Source of the DNA: Solimonas sp964507195
Lineage (GTDB): Bacteria > Pseudomonadota > Gammaproteobacteria > Nevskiales > Nevskiaceae
DNA: 30,418 nt
Assembly: GCA_964507195.1 (NCBI GenBank)
Contig: CAZDPA010000029.1
Span: 1 to 30,418, forward strand
Direction: 5' to 3'
Numbering within the stretch: the first letter of the stretch is position 1; each line of letters opens with the position of its first letter. The position numbers and the translations under genes are program-made. Shown one piece after another: positions 23,881-30,418 of the stretch. The notes under the pieces were generated by a model that had not been told where the DNA came from, did not search any database, and saw nothing but the letters and a program-made list of their open reading frames with translations.

Positions 23881-24708
23881 CTGCTGACCCAGCGCGAACA
23901 CGAAGCGCTGCTTGGTGCGCGCGCATCCGGACTGAGCAGCCTTGAGTGCTCGCTCGATCTGGATCGGTCGAAGACACATGTGGATGTTGATGCTGCCGGG
24001 TGGCGCTGGAACGGCCGGCAGTTTCCGTTTCCTGCCGCCTGCAAGGACCGCACGATCTATCACTGGGATGGCGTGCAGTTCGAGCCGGTCTCGCGCTACA
24101 ACGGCGCGCTGATCAAGCTGGTGCCGACCGAGTGGGGCGCGCCGACCTTCGAGATCGACGGCATCAAGATGCTGCCGACGGCGCGCGTCTCACCGTATGC
24201 GGATGCCGAACGCAAGGTCGGCCTGATCCAGCCGCGCGGCAAGGTCGTGCTCGACACCTGCGGCGGGCTCGGCTACTTCGCGGCGTGGTGCCTGGACAGC
24301 GGCGCACAGCGCGTGATCTCGTACGAGAAAAATCCGGACGTGATCTGGCTGCGCACGCTCAATCCCTGGTCACCGGATCACTCGGGCAGCAACGCCCTGA
24401 ATCTGGGCAACGCCGATGTCTCCGATCAGATCGTCACGCTCGCCGACGAATCGGTGGACGCCGCACTGCACGATCCGCCGCGCTTCGGCATTGCTGGCGA
24501 GCTGTATTCGCAGGCCTTCTACAACCAGCTCGCGCGTGTGCTCAAGCCGCGCGGTCGTCTGTTTCACTACACCGGCACGCCGAACAGGCTGACCAGCCGG
24601 CGTGACGTTCCGAATGAAGTGGCGACGCGCCTGCAGCGCGCCGGCTTTTCGACCGAACTCAATGGTGACGGCGTCGTGGCGATCAGGGGCGCACAGCGAT
24701 CACGCTAG
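23881..24708 (+). CDS. SAM-dependent methyltransferase of the COG2521 (archaeal-type) group
   Basis: The frame is open from upstream of 23776 to the TAG at 24708, but has no ATG or GTG near its conserved beginning. The first candidate after the upstream gene's stop is a CTG at 23881 behind CGGGG; an in-frame TTG at 23776 lies inside the upstream gene. From the CTG the product has 275 aa. Residues 125-132 (DTCGGLGY) are the SAM-binding loop, LNPWS follows, Asp198 opens DPPRFGIAGELYSQAFY, and RVLKPRGRLFHYTGTPN completes the pattern. As I recall the family, these phrases mark COG2521, a predicted methyltransferase best known from archaea and related to spermidine-synthase-like folds. The substrate is unknown. 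An indel near 23880 is an alternative explanation for the missing start. Confidence 0.8.
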   Translation: MLTQREHEALLGARASGLSSLECSLDLDRSKTHVDVDAAGWRWNGRQFPFPAACKDRTIYHWDGVQFEPVSRYNGALIKLVPTEWGAPTFEIDGIKMLPTARVSPYADAERKVGLIQPRGKVVLDTCGGLGYFAAWCLDSGAQRVISYEKNPDVIWLRTLNPWSPDHSGSNALNLGNADVSDQIVTLADESVDAALHDPPRFGIAGELYSQAFYNQLARVLKPRGRLFHYTGTPNRLTSRRDVPNEVATRLQRAGFSTELNGDGVVAIRGAQRSR

Positions 24709-24781
24709 GGTCTGAATAAACTTGGACCAAGGCTGGAACAGATCGGATTCGTCAGGGCAATCCAGTGTGACGCACGCGTGA

Positions 24782-25957
24782 TCAGTTGCGTGATGCCAGC
24801 GTGATGTCCGCGCCCTTGCGCTGCGGATCGATCAGAATCTTGGCGTGTTGCTCCGGATTGCCGAGCGCTGCGAATGCAGCTTCGACCCCATCGAGACCGA
24901 CCGTGCCGGTGACCATGTGCGCACAGCTGACCTTACCTTCGGCAATCAGGTGCAGCGCATCGCGGTACTCGAGCGGCGTGTAGCCGAGCACGAAGCGCAT
25001 GTCGATTTCCTTGTTGATCGCCATCGACGGCTCGATCGTGTCGGCCTGCATGCAGACGCCGACGACGATCACGCGCGACATCAGCGGCGCGCCTTCGATG
25101 ATCTTCTGCAGAACACCGGGCACGCCGACGCATTCGAAGACGACCGGGCGCTTGGGCATCAGGCCGAGCTTCTCGCCCATGCGCCAGGCGTGCCACCACG
25201 GCAGCGGCAGCTTGCCGAGCTTCTCGCGGGTGCTGACACCGAGCTCCAGCATGTCGGCCAGCTTCACGGTGAAGCCGTACTGCTTCCAGTCGGCATACGG
25301 CGAATCCTGCGCCGGGTCGACGACGACATCTGCACCGCAGCGGCGGGCGAGTTCGCGCCGGGCTGCGGAAAAATCACTGGCAACAATGGTCTTCACGCCG
25401 TTCGCGCGGAGCATGCAGATCACGCCCAGGCCAACCGGGCCGCAGCCGATGACGATCGCCACATCGCTCTTGCTGATCTCGCTGCGCCGCACCGCGTGCA
25501 GCGCGACAGCCATCGGCTCGGTCAGCGCTGACTGATCCGGCGGCAGGCCGTTGGGTACGCGCTCGATCAGTTCTTCCTGCACCAGCACCTGCTCCGCATA
25601 GGCACCGGCAGCACGGGCCGACAGGCCAAGCAATTCGATGTCCTTGCCACTGCGCATCAGCGGGACCGCACAGACCTGGGTGCCGGCCTTCAGCTTGCGC
25701 GTCGTGCCCGCCCCGTAGTCGAGGATCTCGCCGCAGAACTCGTGGCCGAACACGATCTCCTCGGCCGCGCTCGGGAAATGCGGATAGCCGGCACGCTTCA
25801 CCAGCTGCGCCATGTGATCGCAGTGATGGCGCAGGTGGAGGTCCGAGCCGCAGATGCCACAACGCAGCACCTTGAGCAGCACCTGGCCCTTGGCCGGTTT
25901 GAGCTCAGGACGATCGACGACACGCAATTCAGCGTTCTGACAGACGACGGATTTCAT
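24782..25957 (-). CDS. Zinc-type medium-chain dehydrogenase (MDR) without structural zinc site
   Basis: The 391-aa product has the catalytic zinc ligands of MDR alcohol dehydrogenases: Cys36 in GICGSDLH and His72-Glu73 in GHEFCGE. The NAD(P)-binding Rossmann motif is VIGCGPVGLG. The four-cysteine structural zinc lobe normally found near residues 95-115 is absent; that stretch reads AVPLMRSGKDIELLGLSARAAGAYAEQV. An insertion in the coenzyme domain (about 240-270, REKLGKLPLPWWHAWRMGEKLG) is unusual. The substrate is unknown; threonine or polyol dehydrogenase labels would be guesses. It lies 60 bp downstream of the LysR gene, same strand, and could be cotranscribed with it. Confidence 0.87.
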   Translation of the reverse strand: MKSVVCQNAELRVVDRPELKPAKGQVLLKVLRCGICGSDLHLRHHCDHMAQLVKRAGYPHFPSAAEEIVFGHEFCGEILDYGAGTTRKLKAGTQVCAVPLMRSGKDIELLGLSARAAGAYAEQVLVQEELIERVPNGLPPDQSALTEPMAVALHAVRRSEISKSDVAIVIGCGPVGLGVICMLRANGVKTIVASDFSAARRELARRCGADVVVDPAQDSPYADWKQYGFTVKLADMLELGVSTREKLGKLPLPWWHAWRMGEKLGLMPKRPVVFECVGVPGVLQKIIEGAPLMSRVIVVGVCMQADTIEPSMAINKEIDMRFVLGYTPLEYRDALHLIAEGKVSCAHMVTGTVGLDGVEAAFAALGNPEQHAKILIDPQRKGADITLASRN

Positions 25958-26017
25958 GGGAGCGCACTCTCGGAACGGTTCAGGATCATGGATATTTCGT
26001 CGGCACGATGGCCCGCC

Positions 26018-26923
26018 TTATGGGTCCAGATGCGGCGCCATGCACTCGGCAACCCAGTTCATGAAGACCTGCACCCGTTTCGGCAACTGGCGCCGGTTCG
26101 CATAAACCAGTGACACCGGCATCGGTTCGGGCGGGAACTCCGGCAGCAGATCGACAAGCAGGCCCTGGTCGATCAGCGGACGCAGGCTGGCGGCCGGCGC
26201 CTGGATGATACCGAGACCGGCGAGGCAGGCTGCCTGATAGGCCTCCGAGTTGTTGACGGTCAGCGCACCGGCCATCGGGATGTTGCGGTAGCCGCCGCGC
26301 CCGTCGGGGGCTTCGAAGCCGTCGGATTTCGCACCGAGTGTCGGCACATAGTGAATCAGCTGGTGGCTGGACAGGTCTTCGAGCGTGCGCGGCAGGCCAT
26401 GCCGCTGCAGGTAGTCGGGACTCGCGACACTGAGAATGCGGAACTTGCCGAGCGGCCGGGCGACGAGCGTGCTGTCGCTCAGGGTGCCGACACGCAGCAC
26501 GCAGTCGAATCCTTCGCGCACGATGTCGACGCGTCGGTCCGTGCTGCTCAGTTCCAGTTCGATCTGCGGATTGGCACGCATGAACTCCGGCAGGCGCGGC
26601 AGGATGAACAGGCGCGCCGCACCACTGGGCATGTCGACCCGCAGGCGCCCGCGCAGCGCCTGCGGTTCCTGCTGGAACAGCGCCTGCAACTCGTCGATGT
26701 CTGCGAGCACATCCTTGCAGCGCTCGTAGTAGGTCCGGCCATCCTGGGTCAGTTCGACGCGCCGTGTCGTCCGGTGCAGCAGGCGTGTCCCGAGCAGAGC
26801 TTCGAGTTGCTGTACGGCAGTCGATGCGCTGGCTTTCGGCAGACCGAGGGTTTCAGCCGCGCGGGTGAAGCTGCCCAGCTCGGCGATGCGGGCAAACAAC
26901 TGCATGGCTTCGAGTCGATTCAC
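26018..26923 (-). CDS. LysR-family transcriptional regulator
   Basis: The 301-aa product has an N-terminal winged helix-turn-helix (residues about 1-60: FARIAELGSFTRAAETLGLP, then QLEALLGTRLLHRTTR) and a C-terminal periplasmic-binding-like effector domain (about 90-295). The pattern fits the CrgA/DmlR-like branch of LysR proteins. It diverges from the SDR gene across 119 bp that contain a 19-bp dyad, the usual layout for an autoregulated LysR that activates or represses its neighbour. The inducer cannot be read from the sequence. The zinc-type dehydrogenase gene follows in the same direction. Confidence 0.94.
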   Translation of the reverse strand: MNRLEAMQLFARIAELGSFTRAAETLGLPKASASTAVQQLEALLGTRLLHRTTRRVELTQDGRTYYERCKDVLADIDELQALFQQEPQALRGRLRVDMPSGAARLFILPRLPEFMRANPQIELELSSTDRRVDIVREGFDCVLRVGTLSDSTLVARPLGKFRILSVASPDYLQRHGLPRTLEDLSSHQLIHYVPTLGAKSDGFEAPDGRGGYRNIPMAGALTVNNSEAYQAACLAGLGIIQAPAASLRPLIDQGLLVDLLPEFPPEPMPVSLVYANRRQLPKRVQVFMNWVAECMAPHLDP

Positions 26924-26930
26924 GGATGAT

Positions 26931-26949
26931 TGTTCCGATTATCCGAACA
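26931..26949. promoter_or_regulatory. LysR-type operator (T-N11-A dyad)
   Basis: TGTTCCGATTATCCGAACA is a 19-bp palindrome around a central T with a single mismatched pair, and contains the T-N11-A core of LysR sites. It lies 8 bp from the LysR start codon. A possible -10 for the SDR gene is TATAGT at 26993-26998, about 45 bp away, with no good -35, as expected for an activated promoter. Confidence 0.7.
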
Positions 26950-27042
26950 GACAAATCATATATAGCCACTCTATCCTCTAATTCGATACCAATATAGTGC
27001 GTTCAGGGTCGCAAGACCCCACGAACCACAGCGGAGCATCCG

Positions 27043-27825
27043 ATGAGCACCCAGACCCAAACCCCGAACCTCAATCCCATTGTCCTGGTCACCGGCGGCA
27101 GCCGCGGCCTCGGCAGGAACGCCGCCCTCAAGCTCGCCGGGAAAGGCAGCGACGTGATCCTCACCTACCGCAGCAATCGCGCCGAAGCCGACGCCGTCGT
27201 GAAGCAGATCGAAGCGCTCGGCCGACGCGCCGTCGCGTTGCCGCTTGATGTGGCTGCCAGCAAGACCTTCGCTGCATTTGCCGGACAGGTGCGCGATGCG
27301 CTGCAGCAGCACTGGCAACGTGCGCAGTTCGATGCGCTGGTCAACAACGCCGGCATCGGCCTGCGCGCGGCGTTCGACGAAACCAGCGAAGAGCAGTTCG
27401 ACGAACTGCTGAACATCCAGTTCAAGGGCACGTTCTTTCTGACGCAGAAACTGTTGCCGCTGCTCGCCGACGGCGGCCGCATTCTCAACGTGTCGACCGG
27501 CCTGACCCGTTTTGCACTGCCCGGCTACGCCGCGTACGCGTCGATGAAGGGCGCAGTCGAAACCCTGACCAGGTATCTCGCCAAGGAACTCGGGCCACGC
27601 GGCATCGCCGTCAATGTCATCGCACCCGGTGCGATCGAAACCGACTTCGGCAACGGCGCGGTTCGCGACAATGCCCAGCTCAACGCCTTCGTTGCCTCGC
27701 AGACTGCGCTGGGCCGGGTCGGCCTGCCGGATGACATCGGCGGCGTCATCGCCTCGCTGCTCGCCCCGGAAAATCGCTGGATCAACGCCCAGCGCATCGA
27801 GGCGTCGGGAGGCATGTTCCTTTAG
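27043..27825 (+). CDS. Short-chain dehydrogenase/reductase (SDR)
   Basis: The 260-aa product has the classical SDR elements: coenzyme loop TGGSRGLG at residues 17-24 (Arg21 there favours NADPH), NNAGIG, and the active site Ser151 (NVSTG), Tyr165 and Lys169 (YASMK). The C-terminal phrase EASGGMFL is the usual SDR ending. It reduces a carbonyl or oxidises an alcohol; the residues do not define the substrate. It is divergent from the LysR gene and most likely under its control. No terminator follows. A 16-bp near-palindrome lies 45 bp after the stop, before the ceramidase-like gene. Confidence 0.93.
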   Translation: MSTQTQTPNLNPIVLVTGGSRGLGRNAALKLAGKGSDVILTYRSNRAEADAVVKQIEALGRRAVALPLDVAASKTFAAFAGQVRDALQQHWQRAQFDALVNNAGIGLRAAFDETSEEQFDELLNIQFKGTFFLTQKLLPLLADGGRILNVSTGLTRFALPGYAAYASMKGAVETLTRYLAKELGPRGIAVNVIAPGAIETDFGNGAVRDNAQLNAFVASQTALGRVGLPDDIGGVIASLLAPENRWINAQRIEASGGMFL

Positions 27826-27869
27826 GGCATGGATGAACATTTGCGGCTGTTCCTCCGGCGCCGGAAGTG

Positions 27870-27885
27870 CCAAGGTGCACTTTGG
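27870..27885. promoter_or_regulatory. 16-bp near-palindrome upstream of the ceramidase-like gene
   Basis: CCAAGGTGCACTTTGG is symmetrical apart from one pair and lies 36-51 bp before the GTG start at 27921. Its position suits an operator; no regulator is recognised. Confidence 0.35.
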
Positions 27886-27920
27886 TCAATGATGCCCTCG
27901 AGCTGTCCCGGGAGATTCAC

Positions 27921-30356
27921 GTGCGTGCTTCCCTTCGTAGTTCCGTGACGGCTGTTCTGGCGCTGACCTTGCTCAGCGCCTGCGGCGACAGCAAGCCCGT
28001 CGGCAGCGGCAGCCCCGGTGGCGGCAGCACCGCGGTATTCGTTGATCGCCAGCGCGCGCAATGCGTGCTGAACAGTCCGTATCTCGCGGTCGGCGAAGGC
28101 CTCGATGCGCCGGGCCGGCTCGAAGTGACAGTGCCGGCGGTCGGCACACCGGCCAGCTGCGCGAACAATCAGCAGTTCCGCTTCGGCAGCGGGCTGTACG
28201 ACATCACCGGTGTCGTCGCCAACACCAGTGGCATGGGCTGGGAAAATCCGGCGCAGGTGTTCGGCGGTCTGCACCAGCGCCAGTACGCACGCGCCTACGC
28301 GATCGAGTCGCCCTGCAACGGCAAGCGCGTGATGATGATTGTCGCCGACATTGCGATCATCAACGGCGGGCTGCGCGAGACGCTGCTCGGTGCGATCCAG
28401 GCCGATCCGGCGCTGGCGGCCGCGTACAACACCGAGAACCTGATGCTCTCGGCAACGCATACGCACCAGGGCCCGGCCGGCTACTCGCATCACCTCGGTC
28501 ACAACCTGCTGCATCTGGGCTACGACGACGACACCTTCCAGGCCATCGCTTCCGGCCTGTTCCAGGCGGTGAAGCTTGCGCACGCGAACCTGCTGGCGCA
28601 TCCGGAGACTTCGCGCATCGGCATCGGCACGGGCGAGTTGCTCAATGCCAGCATCCAGCGCTCGGCGACCGCGTTCGAGATGAACAGCGAGGAGGAACGT
28701 CGCGAATTCCTCAATGAGCGTGGCGAAGAGGTGCGCAACAACAAGCGTGCGATACAGCTGAACTTTGTCCGTGGCAACGGCTCGGCGGTCGGCGCGATCA
28801 ACTGGTTCGGCGTACACGGCACGGTGATCGGCTCCAATCTGCATCTGGTCAGCTCCGATAACAAGGGCTACGCCTCGCTCGGCTTCGAGAAGATCATGAA
28901 GACCGACTACCGCGCCGCACCGGGCAGCGACACGTTTGTCGCCGCATTCCCGCAGGCCGATCAGGGCGATGCCTCGCCGAACCTGTTCATCCTCGAGCGC
29001 CCGTTCCCCGATCCGACCCGCGGCGGCGGCAGGGACGACTACGAATCCAACGCAATCTCCGGTACCAAGCAGCTCGCGAAAGCGCTTGAACTGTATCGCC
29101 GCGATGCCGCGGTGTCGGGTCCGATCGACTACCGTCAGTTCTATGTGAAGTTCGACGATGTCGAAGTCACCGATCCGGTCGTGCTTGCGAGTCTGCAGCA
29201 TCCGACCGAGTTGGATGCCGCGGTCAAGCGCACCTGCACCGGCGCACTCGGCCCTTCGTTCGGTGCCGGTGCCGAAGACGGCCCGGGACCCGCAGTCGAA
29301 GGTGTGAGCTGCGCTTCCGGGCTCGACGTCCTCGCCGCGGCGCGCGCGGATGTGCAGACCCTGCTCAACGTACAACTGCCGACCGGTCTCGCCGGCTTTC
29401 CGCCGTATCTGATTCCGGCCAATCTCGTCTCCGCGGTGGCGATGTGCAATCTGAAGTACCTGCCACCGATCCCCGCAGTCGGTGATTTCTCCTGCCATGC
29501 CGAGAAACCGGTGCTGCTGCCGGTGGGTGCTGGCGGCAATGCGCCGGCCGAGCCGGCGATCCTGCCGCTGCAGCTGATCCGCATCGGCAATCTCGCGCTG
29601 GCCGGCCTGCCATGGGAGGTGCCGACGATGTCGGCGCGACGCCTCCGCAAGACGCTGTACGAAGTGCTCGCCCCGATCGGTATCGACACCATCGTCGTCG
29701 CGTCGCTGACGAACGACTTCGTGCACTACCTGCCGACGCGCGAGGAATACGCGTCGCAACAGTACGAAGGCGCGTCCGACATCTTCGGGCCCTGGACGCT
29801 GGCTGCCGTGCAGCAGGAAATGCGCAAGCTCGCGATCACGATGCGCGACGATCAGGCCGCGCCCGAAGGTCCGGCGTATCTGGACGGCATACCGATCCTG
29901 ATTCGCCCACCATACATCGCCGACGATCTGCCGCTGCCGAACGCCTATGGCAGCGTCGTCACCGACGTGCCGGCAACGGCTGCGCCTGGCGATACCGTCA
30001 GCGCGAAATTCCAGGCCGGCCATCCGCGCAATGACCTGCGCATCCAGACCAGCTATGTCTACGCTGAGCGTCAGCTCGCCGATGGCAGCTGGGAAGTCGT
30101 CGCCGAAGACCGCGATCCGGAGCTGACCTTCACCTGGACGCCGCTGATTCCATCGCTGGTGCCGATCGACGTCCCGGTCACCGGCGGCCTGTCGTCCACC
30201 GCAACCGCGACCTGGACGATTCCGCGCAATACGCCGCCCGGCACTTATCGCCTGCGTCATGAAGGCGCCGCGCAGACCCTGGTGCTGCCGCTCGCTGCAT
30301 ACAGCGGCGTGTCGAGTCCGTTTGCCGTGGAAGGTGACGTCAGCGTCTGTCCCTGA
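27921..30356 (+). CDS. Neutral-ceramidase-like hydrolase, lipoprotein
   Basis: The start is taken as GTG at 27921, preceded by GGGAG at 6 nt; the ATG-like reading from 27867 has no ribosome site and hides the signal sequence. The 811-aa product then begins MRASLRSSVTAVLALTLLSAC with lipobox LSAC (Cys21) and Gly at +2. Ceramidase landmarks follow: GSGLYDITG, NPAQVFGGLHQRQYARAY, His180 and His182 in SATHTHQGPAGY (zinc region), FGVHGTV, the nucleophile Ser352 in QGDASPN, GAGAEDGPGP and HAEKPVLLPVG. The last 150 residues fit the immunoglobulin-like C-terminal domain. Neutral ceramidases cut the amide bond of ceramide to give sphingosine and a fatty acid. The Pseudomonas enzyme is secreted; this one is predicted to be lipid-anchored. 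Activity on true ceramide is an inference. Confidence 0.92.
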   Translation: MRASLRSSVTAVLALTLLSACGDSKPVGSGSPGGGSTAVFVDRQRAQCVLNSPYLAVGEGLDAPGRLEVTVPAVGTPASCANNQQFRFGSGLYDITGVVANTSGMGWENPAQVFGGLHQRQYARAYAIESPCNGKRVMMIVADIAIINGGLRETLLGAIQADPALAAAYNTENLMLSATHTHQGPAGYSHHLGHNLLHLGYDDDTFQAIASGLFQAVKLAHANLLAHPETSRIGIGTGELLNASIQRSATAFEMNSEEERREFLNERGEEVRNNKRAIQLNFVRGNGSAVGAINWFGVHGTVIGSNLHLVSSDNKGYASLGFEKIMKTDYRAAPGSDTFVAAFPQADQGDASPNLFILERPFPDPTRGGGRDDYESNAISGTKQLAKALELYRRDAAVSGPIDYRQFYVKFDDVEVTDPVVLASLQHPTELDAAVKRTCTGALGPSFGAGAEDGPGPAVEGVSCASGLDVLAAARADVQTLLNVQLPTGLAGFPPYLIPANLVSAVAMCNLKYLPPIPAVGDFSCHAEKPVLLPVGAGGNAPAEPAILPLQLIRIGNLALAGLPWEVPTMSARRLRKTLYEVLAPIGIDTIVVASLTNDFVHYLPTREEYASQQYEGASDIFGPWTLAAVQQEMRKLAITMRDDQAAPEGPAYLDGIPILIRPPYIADDLPLPNAYGSVVTDVPATAAPGDTVSAKFQAGHPRNDLRIQTSYVYAERQLADGSWEVVAEDRDPELTFTWTPLIPSLVPIDVPVTGGLSSTATATWTIPRNTPPGTYRLRHEGAAQTLVLPLAAYSGVSSPFAVEGDVSVCP

Positions 30357-30364
30357 GCGTTCAT

Positions 30365-30418
30365 GACCCGTCCTGAAATAGGTTGACACCTATACGGGGC
30401 GAAAATTGTAGCTAAAGC
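30365..30418. other. Promoter-like or element-end sequence at the right edge
   Basis: After the ceramidase-like stop the sequence holds TTGACA at 30383-30388 inside the dyad ATAGGT-TGAC-ACCTAT (30378-30393). The style recalls the outer end of some IS3-like insertion sequences, but the window stops before any transposase could be seen. No terminator for the ceramidase-like gene is visible. Confidence 0.25.

Noticed and set aside
27822..30389. 855-codon open frame antisense to the ceramidase-like gene
   Set aside because: It mirrors a well-supported gene in high-GC DNA, is rich in Arg/Ala/Gly/His without recognisable motifs, and has no ribosome site.

Overview
The window is high-GC bacterial DNA with dense genes on both strands. 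The gene content points to a Gammaproteobacterium, probably of the Nevskiales/Xanthomonadales type: a long FadE-type acyl-CoA dehydrogenase, a full-length PlsB, an OmpA/OprF-like porin with thrombospondin-3 repeats, a DUF1329 exported protein, and several lipobox-bearing lipoproteins that suggest a Gram-negative outer membrane. The lineage is inferred from family knowledge, not from a marker gene. Three runs of exactly 10 N (5714-5723, 7922-7931, 16329-16338) show that this is a draft scaffold.

Layout, left to right. 1-3814 (minus): prolyl oligopeptidase followed by fadE, which runs off the left edge. 3815-3993: divergent control region with tandem repeats. 3994-5214: OmpA-family protein and its terminator. 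5297-7078 (minus): cyclic-nucleotide-binding-domain/patatin phospholipase. 7079-7365: a structured intergenic region with two hairpin elements and a competing pairing between them. 7366-7902: DUF1318 lipoprotein. 7983-12041 (minus): DUF4112 membrane protein, POT-family peptide transporter and ACE-like M2 dipeptidyl carboxypeptidase. 12185-14731: plsB. 14837-15568: FKBP-type prolyl isomerase lipoprotein, preceded by a terminator-like hairpin in its leader. 15641-15771: a 131-bp cruciform-like repeat. 15882-17246 (minus): DUF1329 protein. 17323-19235 (minus): RLAN-type RimK-like ATP-grasp ligase overlapping a GNAT acetyltransferase. 19506-20636: FecR-SPOR protein. 20786-21277: DUF4442 hotdog protein. 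21303-22265 (minus): CorA-like transporter. 22384-24708: class-V aminotransferase, small exported Sm-like protein, COG2521-type methyltransferase. 24782-26923 (minus): LysR regulator and zinc-type dehydrogenase, divergent from an SDR oxidoreductase (27043-27825). 27921-30356: neutral-ceramidase-like lipoprotein.

How genes fit together. The M2 peptidase and POT transporter are 34 bp apart and form a natural unit in which dipeptides are released in the envelope and then imported; the prolyl oligopeptidase and the prolyl isomerase add to the envelope protein theme. FadE, PlsB, the patatin and the ceramidase-like enzyme are all lipid-related but sit in separate transcription units. The LysR/SDR pair shares a near-perfect 19-bp T-N11-A palindrome. 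Most genes are ordinary chromosomal ones. The most unusual items are the mutually exclusive hairpins before the patatin gene, the ATP-grasp/GNAT pair that lacks the usual peptidase domain, the exported Sm-like protein next to an archaeal-type methyltransferase with no ordinary start codon, and the leader terminator before the FKBP gene. I found no CRISPR array, rRNA, tRNA or complete insertion sequence.
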